A DNA stretch of 64,000 bases from JAJZEO01 sp964477345 (lineage in GTDB: Bacteria > Chlamydiota > Chlamydiia > Chlamydiales > 2-12-FULL-49-11): positions 56,874-120,873 of the forward strand of contig CAYZDL010000002.1 of the NCBI GenBank assembly GCA_964477345.1, written 5' to 3'. Below are positions 8,376 through 17,124 of this stretch, in pieces. Positions within the stretch are counted from its first letter, which is position 1. Each line of letters begins with the position of its first letter. The position numbers and the translations under genes are program-made. Below the pieces are notes generated by a model. It searched no databases. It saw only the letters and a program-made list of their open reading frames with translations, and was not told the origin of the DNA.

Positions 8376-8737
8376 ATATTCCTCTCTACTTGTACAATAG
8401 ATTTAAATTTAATTTCATTCCCTTCAGGAATCTCCTCTATGGCCACGTGAAGAAATCTTAGCAAATCTTCATGCAAGTGGTTTTCGCGAATCAATTCATC
8501 CATCGTTTCTGTAGGTAATCTGAAATAGATGATATGGTAGTGTCCATCACGGCACCCTTTAATCTCATAAGCCATCTTCCTTCTACCCCAGTCGAGCATC
8601 TTTTCAACAGATCCGCCCAAACCTTCGATGAGTGATGTCACTTTAGAAATCGCTTTATCGCGCGCATCGTCGCTTAAAGTAGATCTCATAATGTACATAC
8701 CTTCGTACAAATGTGTTCTTTTATGAACAGTTTTCAT
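8372..8737 (-). CDS. rpsF: 30S ribosomal protein S6
   Basis: S6 (121 residues), partner of S18 on the 30S platform. It shows the S6 pattern: YEGMYIMRSTLSDD at the first strand, then VEKMLDWGRRKMAYEIKGC and GHYHIIYFRLP. The ATG follows the pth stop directly (TGAATG) and the ribosome binding sequence AGGAGAGG is in the last codons of pth, so the two are tightly coupled. A C-terminal poly-Glu tail for RimK modification is not present. Confidence 0.97.
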   Translation of the reverse strand: MKTVHKRTHLYEGMYIMRSTLSDDARDKAISKVTSLIEGLGGSVEKMLDWGRRKMAYEIKGCRDGHYHIIYFRLPTETMDELIRENHLHEDLLRFLHVAIEEIPEGNEIKFKSIVQVERNI

Positions 8738-9397
8738 TCATCCTCTCCTTAAATTGTCAGAAGAACTCTCCCCATTTGTAGGAAGATCCCTTTTAACTAA
8801 CGGCAACTTTGCTTTCGAAGCAGCCTCTTTAGCTCGCTTCGTGTCACCTTTTATCCATGTATCTAAAACGATCTTTGCCTCACCTAAAATATGGGGCAAG
8901 TTTTCTAATTCCTCTTCTGAAAAGTTTGAAAGAACATATTCTTCCAAACTTCCGATATAAGTATTACCAATCCCCATTCTCAATCGAACATAATCTTGTG
9001 AATGAAGATGTTCCTCAATGCTCTTAAGACCATTGTGGCCCCCATCGCTCCCTTGCTCTCGTAGTCTGAGTCTACCAAAATCGATATTGATATCGTCTGC
9101 GACTACAAGCAAGTTTTCTAGGGAGATTTTGAAAAAATCGACACACTTTCTCACAGCTAACCCTGAATTATTCATGAAAGTCGAAGGCATTAACAAATAA
9201 ACCTTCAAATCATGAATCATTCCTTTAGCAATTCTCCCTTTAAACTGATCACTCTTTGTAAATGTCCAGTTATGTTCCTCTCCAAACGCAGTTACTACCG
9301 AAAAACCCAAATTGTGTCTTGTCAACGAATATCGATTTCCCGGATTTCCTAATCCAACAATCAATACCTGGCCTTTTCGAAGTGATGCATCATCCAT
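8738..9397 (-). CDS. pth: Peptidyl-tRNA hydrolase
   Basis: Pth (219 residues) releases peptides from tRNAs that drop off ribosomes. The N-terminal VLIVGLGNPGNRYSLTRHNL carries the catalytic His, and PSTFMNNSG and VADDINIDFGRLRL carry the substrate-binding Asn and catalytic Asp. SDGGHNGLKSIEEHL and RLRMGIG are further family blocks. The C-terminal 30 residues, rich in Lys, Ser and Asn, extend beyond the usual end. It lies 5 nt after rplY, as in C. trachomatis CT799-CT800. Confidence 0.96.
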   Translation of the reverse strand: MDDASLRKGQVLIVGLGNPGNRYSLTRHNLGFSVVTAFGEEHNWTFTKSDQFKGRIAKGMIHDLKVYLLMPSTFMNNSGLAVRKCVDFFKISLENLLVVADDINIDFGRLRLREQGSDGGHNGLKSIEEHLHSQDYVRLRMGIGNTYIGSLEEYVLSNFSEEELENLPHILGEAKIVLDTWIKGDTKRAKEAASKAKLPLVKRDLPTNGESSSDNLRRG

Positions 9398-9402
9398 GCA
9401 AA

Positions 9403-9957
9403 CTACTTGCTCACACTAACTAATACAAGCGACTCTTGCAAACGAACTTTCATCCCCTCTGTGGTATTAAGATCGCGTACTCGGAGTGCATCTCCTAAAC
9501 GCATATGACCTACATCGAGAACAAAGGCTTTTGGAACCTCTTTCGCCTTAAGGGTCACCTTGACCGATCTCTTAGCTCTCTTAATTTGTCCACCTTCAGT
9601 GACACCAAGACACTCATCCATTCCCTTACAAAGGACAGGAATGTGAATCGTAATTTCATCATTCTCTTCAACTTTCATAAGATCAATGTGCAAAATATCA
9701 TACTTAGTACGGCAATAAGTAATATCTTTTACGATTGCCTTGTACTTATGAGCGCCATCGGCAACTTCAAAGAATTGGGTCGCCAAACAACCTTTTTCTA
9801 AACCTCTTAGATGGGCAGAAAATTCATCACCCATGATTGTTATGGCTCGACTAGTGCCTTTCTTGTCATAAATGACAGCAGGGACATTCCCCTCTCTTCG
9901 AATTCGATTAATCTCGCTCTTGCTTTTGCTCTCTCGAGCCTGGATCGTTAACTTCAT
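9403..9957 (-). CDS. rplY: 50S ribosomal protein L25/general stress protein Ctc
   Basis: A 184-residue two-domain L25 of the Ctc/TL5 type that binds 5S rRNA. The N-terminal L25 domain (residues 1-90) has NRIRREGNVPAVIYDKKG and DILHIDLMKVEENDEITIHI. The C-terminal TL5 beta domain (95-184) has LKAKEVPKAFVLDV and a DLNTTEGMKV segment. It is probably the first gene of the leftward operon rplY-pth-rpsF-rpsR-rplI-ispE-phosphatase. The 221 nt between its start and tRNA-Gln contain a few small inverted repeats but no gene, and must hold the operon promoter. Confidence 0.95.
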   Translation of the reverse strand: MKLTIQARESKSKSEINRIRREGNVPAVIYDKKGTSRAITIMGDEFSAHLRGLEKGCLATQFFEVADGAHKYKAIVKDITYCRTKYDILHIDLMKVEENDEITIHIPVLCKGMDECLGVTEGGQIKRAKRSVKVTLKAKEVPKAFVLDVGHMRLGDALRVRDLNTTEGMKVRLQESLVLVSVSK

Positions 9958-10178
9958 TTCAATAACCCCTCAAAAATGTTCACAACCAACAGGAATACAA
10001 CAGACGCCGGGAAATCCCGATATTGAAACGCCATCTGGTGTGAGATAAGGGTAAATATAGCCTGGCATGGCCTATTCCCTTGGTCATCTCCAATACAGGA
10101 GAAGCTTATCCCATTGATAGTTTATAACTCTACCTTGACTATCCTTGTTGGATGTCTTGTTCTTAGTTCGACTTATAT

Positions 10179-10250
<72 letters not shown>

Positions 10251-10428
10251 AGACAAAGCTTCGAAATCGTGTGGGAATTATAGGCTACCTAATGAATTCT
10301 TGGCAAGCAAGAATCTCTTGTAAATTTTTTCAAAAAGAACTTACCTGTAAATGATTGTTTTTTTTATTAGGAAACAAACATCGATTTGTTACATAATGTC
10401 AGTCAAATATTTCACCAAGGAGGTTTAT

Positions 10429-10692
10429 ATGTGTGGTGCATGCTGGGATGCCGATGTCATGGAAGATAAACTCAAAAAAGGAGATCTTTCCTGTACAGGT
10501 TTAGATATGGAGACATTAACTGTTGCCGAGTTAAGAGGATTAATTACAGAAGAGTGGGTCAAGACACGTAAGCATATGTTTCGTGTCTACAAGAAGGCTG
10601 TTCCAGAAGTAACCGGGGATTCAATTTCCTGGCTGGCTACACATCCGACGATTCTCTCAATGAGACAAAAGGTAACAGTCAAGTTCCTATAA
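10429..10692 (+). CDS. Small cysteine-containing hypothetical protein
   Basis: 87 residues from the ATG at 10429, chosen because an ideal ribosome binding site (AAGGAGG, 10417-10423) sits 5 nt upstream. An in-frame ATG at 10351 is further up but has no such site. The N-terminus MCGACWDADVM has a CxxC pair, but the rest has no second pair to complete a zinc site apart from one Cys in DLSCTG. No membrane segment. It stands alone between tRNA-Gln and glgA. I do not recognise it. Confidence 0.65.
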   Translation: MCGACWDADVMEDKLKKGDLSCTGLDMETLTVAELRGLITEEWVKTRKHMFRVYKKAVPEVTGDSISWLATHPTILSMRQKVTVKFL

Positions 10693-10768
10693 GATCTCCT
10701 ACTTGAAAGAAATTTCCTTGAAGCAAACTCCTTGTTTCTATTATGAGGAAATTTTCCAAGGTAGGTAG

Positions 10769-12279
10769 ATGCTGCACATTATCCATGTAACTTCTGAATT
10801 GGCTCCTATTGCTAAAGTGGGAGGACTGGGTGATGTAGTTCACGGGCTTGCCAAAGAGCAGGTAAGGGCTGGTCATCGCGTAGAAGTTATTCTACCTAAA
10901 TATGATGTTATCAACTACGACCTCACCCACAACCTCTACTTAGAAGAGCCCGATCTTTGGGCTTATGAAGACTCTACCGAATACCACAATTCCGTTTTTG
11001 CCGCTCTGGTAGATGGGATAGAAACTAGATTGATCTCAACAGACCACCCAAATTACTATTTTTCAAAGAATAGCATCTATGGATGCTCTAACGACATCGA
11101 ACGATTTTTATACTTTTGTCGCGTAACCTCAGAATACTTGCAAAAACTCCAAACACCTCCTGACGTCATCCACCTCCATGACTGGCCGACTGCGACAATA
11201 GCTCCCTTAGCAAGGACGGTCTACGATTGGAGCCCCCTCCGAAACACCTCTATTTTCCTTACCATCCACAGTCTAGAACATCAGGGAAAATGTCACCCTT
11301 CCGCTCTAAATCGCGTTGGTCTATGGGGATATGATTTACGTACATGGGATAAAATGCAAGACCCCCACGATCCTGCTTTAGTGAATCTCTTAAAAGGGGG
11401 CATTTCATTTTCAGATCAAGTGACTACTGTATCTCCTACCTNNNNNNNNNNACCTACGCCAAAGAAATTCAAACATCAGAGGGGGGCTTTGGACTTAATG
11501 AGACAATTCATGGACTTCATTGGAAGGTAAATGGGATTCTGAATGGGATTGAATTAGACACTTGGAATCCTGCCACGGACAAATCCCTCACTGAAAATTA
11601 CCTTCCCAACCCTAAATTTATCGACCAGGCGATTGAAGCTAAGAGAAAAAATCGAGAAGTTCTCCTCTCAAGACTGAACATGCAACCTAACTCAGGTCCT
11701 CTCATTGTTTCCGTCACGCGCCTTGTTAAGCAAAAAGGAGTTGAATTGATCCAAGCAGCTTTACATTATACCCTCGAAAGAGGAGGATCGTTCATTCTAC
11801 TTGGAACGTGCCATGAGTATGGCCTTGAGCAAGAGTTTCATCACATTAAAAATCATTACCACAACCACCCTAACTTACACATGGCACTCTATTTTAACGA
11901 GGTCCTCGCTCGTCAAATTTATGCCGCTGCAGATGCGATTGTGATCCCATCACTATTTGAACCATGCGGACTTACGCAGATGATTTCGATGCGTTACGGG
12001 ACAATTCCCATCGCTAGGGAAACGGGTGGTCTTGCCGATACGATCATTGACAAAGATGACATAAGATTTCTACAGGATCAGAGAACCGGTTTTCTCTTTC
12101 GCTATCCAACAACCGGCGAAATACGTTTTGCTCTCGATAGAGCCTTTCAATGCTTCTACGATCAGCCCGAGACCTGGAAAAGTCTAATTCGCTCGGGATT
12201 TAGCCTCAACTTGGGTTGGAATAAATCGCAAACAGAATACCAAGACCTCTACGTTAAGCACCTAAGAAAATCTACTTAG
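10769..12279 (+). CDS. glgA: Glycogen synthase (ADP-glucose type), interrupted by assembly gap
   Basis: GlgA transfers glucose from ADP-glucose to glycogen and has the GT5 fold. The N-terminal ADP-binding KVGGLGDVVHG is intact (residues 17-27), DVIHLHDWPTA is the typical first-domain block, and the second domain has VTRLVKQKG, SLFEPCGLTQM and RETGGLADTI. Ten Ns at 11442-11451 break the frame. The four bases ACCT before and after the gap are identical; joining them once restores one reading frame of 498 residues (TVSPTYAKEIQ). The gap is therefore very likely an artefact with nothing missing. It converges on pgsA with 11 nt between stops, as in the C. trachomatis order. Confidence 0.94.
11442..11451. 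other. Assembly gap (10 N) in glgA
   Basis: A run of ten N. The flanks share the 4-nt overlap ACCT, and merging them gives an uninterrupted GlgA, so the true gap length is probably minus four rather than ten. Confidence 0.95.
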
Positions 12280-12290
12280 CTTCATTTCTA

Positions 12291-12914
12291 TTAATTTGTG
12301 CAGACCCAAGCTTCGCGAATGTAACTTCGGCAAGTCCAAAGGTATTCGATTCCCGAAATGATCGTATAGAAGGCCGTAACCAAGACAATCCAAAAGCTGG
12401 CATTTCTCATTGTGGACAAAGGAATCCAGCCAGCAGAATAGAGTATCATAAGGCAAACAATCGCATAGATTGCTATTGCTTGCAAAATTGCTTTCAGTTT
12501 TCCACTAGTCCTTGCAGCAAGAGCTTTTCCTTTGAGAGCACAAAGAGTTCTTAACATACTTATAATCGCATCTCGAAAGACAAATACCAAGACGAGCAAC
12601 ATAGGCAATTTGACTAACCCTTGAGTGAAAACAAGAAGAACCGACAGCCGCACAACACTATCGGCCATAGGATCGAGAATTTTTCCTAAGACAGTCACCT
12701 GATTTGATCTACGAGCAAGCATCCCATCAAAAGCATCCGAAAGCTCGCAAAGAGTCAGGAGAATCAACAATACGATTCCCATAGAAAATAGACTCAAACC
12801 CATCTTTTGGTAAAAAAGATATACCACCAAGAAGATAGGACAAATCACAAGTCTTGCTAGAGTGAGTATTAAAGCACCTCTCATCTCATCTCTCCGGGTT
12901 GAAAGATTCGCCAA
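12291..12914 (-). CDS. pgsA: CDP-diacylglycerol-glycerol-3-phosphate phosphatidyltransferase family
   Basis: A 207-residue inner-membrane CDP-alcohol phosphatidyltransferase, the enzyme making phosphatidylglycerol phosphate. The family motif DxxDGxxARx8Gx3Dx3D is complete from DAFDGMLARR to LGKILDPMAD (about residues 62-85). Hydrophobic segments flank it (residues 12-32, 38-55, 95-120, 140-165, 175-195). Assignment to PgsA rather than another family member rests on its place between glgA and glyQS, as in C. trachomatis CT797. It diverges from glyQS. Confidence 0.88.
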   Translation of the reverse strand: MANLSTRRDEMRGALILTLARLVICPIFLVVYLFYQKMGLSLFSMGIVLLILLTLCELSDAFDGMLARRSNQVTVLGKILDPMADSVVRLSVLLVFTQGLVKLPMLLVLVFVFRDAIISMLRTLCALKGKALAARTSGKLKAILQAIAIYAIVCLMILYSAGWIPLSTMRNASFWIVLVTAFYTIISGIEYLWTCRSYIREAWVCTN

Positions 12915-12923
12915 ACCCTATCC

Positions 12924-13006
12924 CACCGCTTCATCGGTGTTATAAACTGTCCAGCGGGCAGTTTAAGGGTGGCCAATTAATCATAATATTCCCCTCGCTT
13001 TAGCGA
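12924..13006. promoter_or_regulatory. Cluster of three hairpins between pgsA and glyQS
   Basis: Three inverted repeats lie in the 170-nt divergent region: CACCG/CGGTG at 12924-12939, a 9-bp stem with triloop at 12944-12964 (AAACTGTCC/GGGCAGTTT with one G-U), and TCGCT/AGCGA at 12995-13006. They could form a structured 5' leader of either gene. A glycyl T-box would be expected only in Gram-positive bacteria and its conserved core is not seen. Confidence 0.4.
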
Positions 13007-13084
13007 TGGGTTCTTTAAAGCTTTCACATCATGGTAACTAATTTTTCCTTTCTTGTATATACTGTTTCTGGTACTGTTTTTGCT

Positions 13085-16052
13085 ATGAAAACTTTTCAAG
13101 ATATTATTTTATCCCTTCAATCTTTTTGGGCCTCCAAACAGTGTATCTTGCAGCAAGGATACGATCTAGAATCGGGAGCCGCCACTTTTAACCCCGAAAC
13201 CTTTTTACGCTCTCTGGGCCCCGAACCCTTTAAAGTCTGTAACGTAGAAATTTGTCGCCGCCCCACTGACGGCCGTTATGGAAAAAATCCAAACCGATTA
13301 CAAAAATTTCATCAATTTCAGGTGATTTTAAAGCCCTCCCCCCCCGATTTTCAAAAACTTTATTTAGATTCTCTTGAAGCTATTGGTTTAAAATTAAAAG
13401 ATCACGATATTCGATTTGTTCATGACGACTGGGAGTCCCCCACCCAGGGTGCCTGGGGGCTTGGCTGGGAGGTTTGGTGCGATGGGATGGAAATCACCCA
13501 AATCACTTATTTTCAGTCGATTGGCGGTCTAGATGTCAACCCTGTAGTGGGTGAGTTTGCTTACGGATTAGAGCGTATCGCCATGTTTTTACAAAACAAA
13601 ACCAACGTCTACGACGTTGCTTTCAACGATCACCTCACTTACGGTGAAGTCTTCCTACAAAGTGAGATTGAATCTTGCCATTACAACTTCGAATTCTCTA
13701 ACATTGACCTCCTTCTGAGACATTTTCAAGAGTATGAAAGTGAGTCAAATCGAATGCTCGATCTTGGATACCCAACTATTGCTTACGATTTTGCGATACG
13801 AGCCTCTCACGTATTTAATCTTTTGGATGCCAGATCGGCTATTTCAACGACAGCACGCGTAGGATTGATGCATAGAGTGCGTACCCTTTGTTGTAAAACG
13901 GCAGAAGTCTATGTTGAAAAAAGAAGAGAGATGGGATTTCCTCTTTTGAAAGAAGAGGTGTCAAAAGCGATCCTAATTCCGAAGATGTCTCTTCGATCAA
14001 GAATGGGCCCTGGAACACACGAAGATCTCCTCATCGAGATTGGCTCTGAAGAACTCCCCGCCTCATTCCTTCCTTCAGCAATGAGTAGTTTTGAAACTCT
14101 GATTCGAGACCTTTTTAAAGAAAAGGGGCTTGTCTTTGAGTCGATCGAACTTTTCGGAACACCTCGCAGAATTGCAGCGGTATTGAAGGGCGTTCCTGGC
14201 GGAGCTACCGACCAGATGATTGAGAAGAAAGGGCCGTCTGTGAATATCGCCTTTGATGAAGACGGAAAATTAACCAAACAAGGATTGGGTTTTCTTTCTT
14301 CAGTCGAAAAAGAGGAAGCGACGCGCGAAGAAATTGAAAATGGGAAAGTAGACCAACTTTCCATCAAAGAGGGGAAATACCTCTTCGCTGTCATGAAAAA
14401 GAAAGGATCTTTAACCGTTGAAGTTCTGCAAGAATCGCTCAATAGCTTGATTGCAAAAATTGCTTTTCCTAAGAGTATGAGATGGGGAGCCCTTACTGAA
14501 ACTTATGCAAGACCGGTTCGTTGGTTAACAGTCCTCTATGGCAAAACCATAGTCCCTGTTGTTTATGGTGATATCGTCTCCTCTAACGTCACTTATGGCC
14601 ATTCTCAAATCGACCCAAAACCGATTAAACTTTCTCATCCCTGCGACTACCGAAAAAAACTTAGAAAACACTGGGTATTGGCCAACGTAGCCGAAAGAAA
14701 AGGATTTCTCGAAAAGCAGCTAGACAAGTTTACTAGCCGCCTCGGATGCGAAATTCCTGATCGGGATAAAGTTCTCAACGAGGTTCTATTCTTAAGTGAA
14801 TACCCGATTGTCGGCTGTTACGATTTTGAAGAGAAGTTCCTTGAACTTCCTCATGAACTACTTATTTCTGAGATGATCGACCATCAACGGTACTTTCCTC
14901 TGAAAGATGAGAAAGGTAACCTCCTTGCTAAATTTCTCGTGGCTGTAGACAAAAAACCAACCGAAATGATCTTGAAAAACAATAGTGCTGTTCTTCGTGC
15001 CCGCTTAAGTGATGGTTTTTTCCTCTATGATCAGGACCTAAAACGCCCTTTATCCTCTTTTAATGAAGATCTCAAAAATGTCGTTTTTCATAAAGACCTC
15101 GGATCTATCTATGAAAAGGCCCAAAGGGTACAGCACTGGTCTCAAAAAATTGCAAATCTCCTCGGCAAATCAGCTCCACTGAGAGCTGCCGAGCTCTGTA
15201 AAGCAGATCTTGCCTCTCATGTTGTCTATGAATTTCCTGACTTACAAGGGATCATGGGGGGATACTACGCTCTAAAGACGGGAGAAAGTGAAGATGTTGC
15301 GACAGCCATTTGTGAACATTGGTGGCCGCTAACTGAGGGTAGCCTTCTTCCGACGACCGAGAGTGGCTCTATTCTCGCTCTAGCTGACAAATTCGACAAT
15401 CTTGAAAGTTACATGGGAGTTGGCATTAAGCCTTCTTCTTCAAAAGACCCCTACGCACTTCGTAGAGCCGCAATTGGTATTGCCCGTATTTTGATTGAAA
15501 ATCAATATTCTCTCTCTCTTGACGATATTGCTTCCGATGAGGTCTCCGATTTTATTCTCCAAAGAATAAAAGGCATTCTTACTGACTCTNNNNNNNNNNT
15601 ATTTTAAAGAAGAGATCGAGGCGATCCTCTCTTGTGGATCAAAGAATCCGTACGACATCTACTGCCGAGTCGATGCCCTCCACCATTTCAGAAAATCGAG
15701 TAAGGATTTTGAGCCCCTATTTATTATCTATAAGAGAGCCCGGGGACAGATTGAAAATGAATCTCCCAAGGAGTTTGATGCAAACCTTCTCATTGAAGAG
15801 TCAGAGAAAAAGCTCGCCCGATGCGTCGCCGAAATTGCTCCACTCATTGATGAAAGCATCCAGAAGCGTGACTATTTAACCGCATTTAAAACGCTCCCTC
15901 AACTCTCCACTCCCCTCTCTGATTTTTTCGAGAGCGTCCGCGTCCTTGTTGATGATCAAAGGATTCGCAACAACCGAATCGCTCTTCTCCAACAAGTGTT
16001 TCAGATGACATCAAAATTGATCGACTTTACCAACTTGAATCAAACTAAATAA
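13085..16052 (+). CDS. glyQS: Fused glycyl-tRNA synthetase (alpha and beta subunits), with assembly gap
   Basis: One gene encodes both subunits of the bacterial tetrameric-type glycyl-tRNA synthetase, a fusion known from chlamydiae. The alpha part starts MKTFQDIILSLQSFWASKQC at the ATG 13085 and contains CRRPTDGRYGKNPNRLQ and VNPVVGEFAYGLERIAMF. The beta part begins near residue 312 with DLLIEIGSEELPASFLPSAM and has PKSMRWG. Ten Ns at 15590-15599 interrupt the beta part; the frame after the gap continues to a stop at 16050-16052, and a gap of length zero would also stay in frame. An ATG at 13031 would add 18 hydrophobic residues not found in GlyQ and is rejected. Confidence 0.95.
15590..15599. 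other. Assembly gap (10 N) in glyQS
   Basis: Ten N. The codons on both sides (TCT before, TAT after) are in the same frame only if the true gap is a multiple of three, including zero. Confidence 0.95.
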
Positions 16053-16119
16053 CAATTTTTCGATGCTCTACAGTTTCTTAAGCTAGCCTTAACTTTTGTT
16101 CTTCAAAAGCTAGCTTTAG

Positions 16120-16377
16120 CTATTGGTAGTCTTGTTCTATTTCTTCTGCGGAAGCTTCAGCTAAGGGAGGGCCAGAGGAAATAGATACAGCACCTACTGC
16201 ATGCACAGCTGTTACAGTTGTGACGGTTTTTCCGTGAGGAGGTTCAGATTCAGGTTCTGGACTTGGGAAACGAGGCCAACTCTCTTTTTTGAGGTCGATC
16301 GCGACAAAATCTAGCGACTTACAACTTCTAAAAAAATTCGTATGAATAAATCTTGGTTCTGTAGAGATCGCCTGCAA
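16120..16377 (-). CDS. Possible small protein downstream of the methyltransferase
   Basis: An 85-codon open frame that begins with TTG and overlaps the end of the methyltransferase by 50 nt. The C-terminal half is rich in Pro, Ala, Ser and Glu (PSPEPESEPP and SGPPLAEASAEEIEQ). There is no ATG or GTG in frame. It could be a real last gene of the dnaG operon, a C-terminal extension lost by frameshift, or chance. Weakly supported. Confidence 0.3.
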   Translation of the reverse strand: MQAISTEPRFIHTNFFRSCKSLDFVAIDLKKESWPRFPSPEPESEPPHGKTVTTVTAVHAVGAVSISSGPPLAEASAEEIEQDYQ

Positions 16378-16825
16378 CCATCTCTTGGTGAGGCTGATAC
16401 CCTGGAAGTGAAAAGGTGTGGGAAATCAGAGTCCCCTTCATGGGACGTTTTGCAAGTGCCTTCATCCCCCCTGGAAATAGATAGCAAATAAGCAGGTCAG
16501 CCTCCCTCAAATCAATCGTCAGAAAATCGACCCATCTCACCTCTAAATTAGGAACGAACAAAGAAGCGACTTGACTCACTAGGAACGGCACAAAGGCTTT
16601 TTCGAAGGCAACCACTCGCGTAGCTGGGTAATGGCGGGCGAGATAGATCGAGAGGGTGCCAAAGCCGCACCCCAGCTCATAGATTATCTTAGGTGGTTTT
16701 TTGGGTAGCACTTGCAATAGAGCTTTGCGGACTTTTCGACCCGTGGGCATGGGGCTAATTCCAATCCGTAAAGTATCGACAATGATTGATGCAGTGATGA
16801 CTAACGCCAAACAAATAGTGAACAT
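16328..16825 (-). CDS. Class I SAM-dependent methyltransferase
   Basis: A 165-residue Rossmann-fold methyltransferase with an N-terminal hydrophobic helix (FTICLALVITASIIV) that may anchor it to the membrane. Motif I is IIYELGCGFGTLSIYLAR (E/DxGxGxG) and the post-I acidic residue is in RVVAFEKAF; motif IV-like ADLLICYLFPGG follows. Substrate unknown. It overlaps the preceding 107-residue gene by 25 nt and belongs to the leftward dnaG transcript, at the position of CT795 in C. trachomatis, though I cannot confirm orthology. Confidence 0.75.
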   Translation of the reverse strand: MFTICLALVITASIIVDTLRIGISPMPTGRKVRKALLQVLPKKPPKIIYELGCGFGTLSIYLARHYPATRVVAFEKAFVPFLVSQVASLFVPNLEVRWVDFLTIDLREADLLICYLFPGGMKALAKRPMKGTLISHTFSLPGYQPHQEMVAGDLYRTKIYSYEFF

Positions 16826-17124
16826 AGTCTATAGAAAGGTCCTGTAATAAATCCTGGAACTACCCAAAACATGCCGATAAATTTGTGGCCAAGCTGCCAA
16901 TAGATGCGGAATATCGCATTGGCATTGACAAAAACGCGTTGATTTTCAAGGTAAACTACATACTTGCGCTTACGCAAGAATTCGTAATTGCCTGTGAACA
17001 GTTGTTTTGATTTCTTTCCATCGACAGAGGAGAATGTGAACTGATTTTTTTTATCGAGCTGTTTGAGTCGATTGATCAGACGCTTTGTCAATGCCATTTT
17101 TGGTGAGTAGAAAACTCGCTTCAT
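16801..17124 (-). CDS. Hypothetical protein, membrane-associated at C-terminus
   Basis: A 107-residue basic protein starting at the ATG that overlaps the dnaG stop (ATGA), so probably translated by coupling. The N-terminal half is Lys/Arg rich (MALTKRLINRLKQLDKKNQF) and the C-terminal 30 residues are hydrophobic and aromatic (FIGMFWVVPGFITGPFYRL), suggesting peripheral or single-pass membrane placement. It overlaps the methyltransferase by 25 nt. No family recognised. Confidence 0.65.
   Translation of the reverse strand: MKRVFYSPKMALTKRLINRLKQLDKKNQFTFSSVDGKKSKQLFTGNYEFLRKRKYVVYLENQRVFVNANAIFRIYWQLGHKFIGMFWVVPGFITGPFYRLCSLFVWR

Noticed and set aside
9958..10178. Riboswitch or leader peptide upstream of rplY
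   Set aside because: Only short imperfect inverted repeats; no recognisable riboswitch core.
13031..13084. Earlier ATG for glyQS giving a hydrophobic N-terminus
   Set aside because: GlyQ proteins start at the MKTFQD position; the extra 18 residues look like promoter-region sequence.
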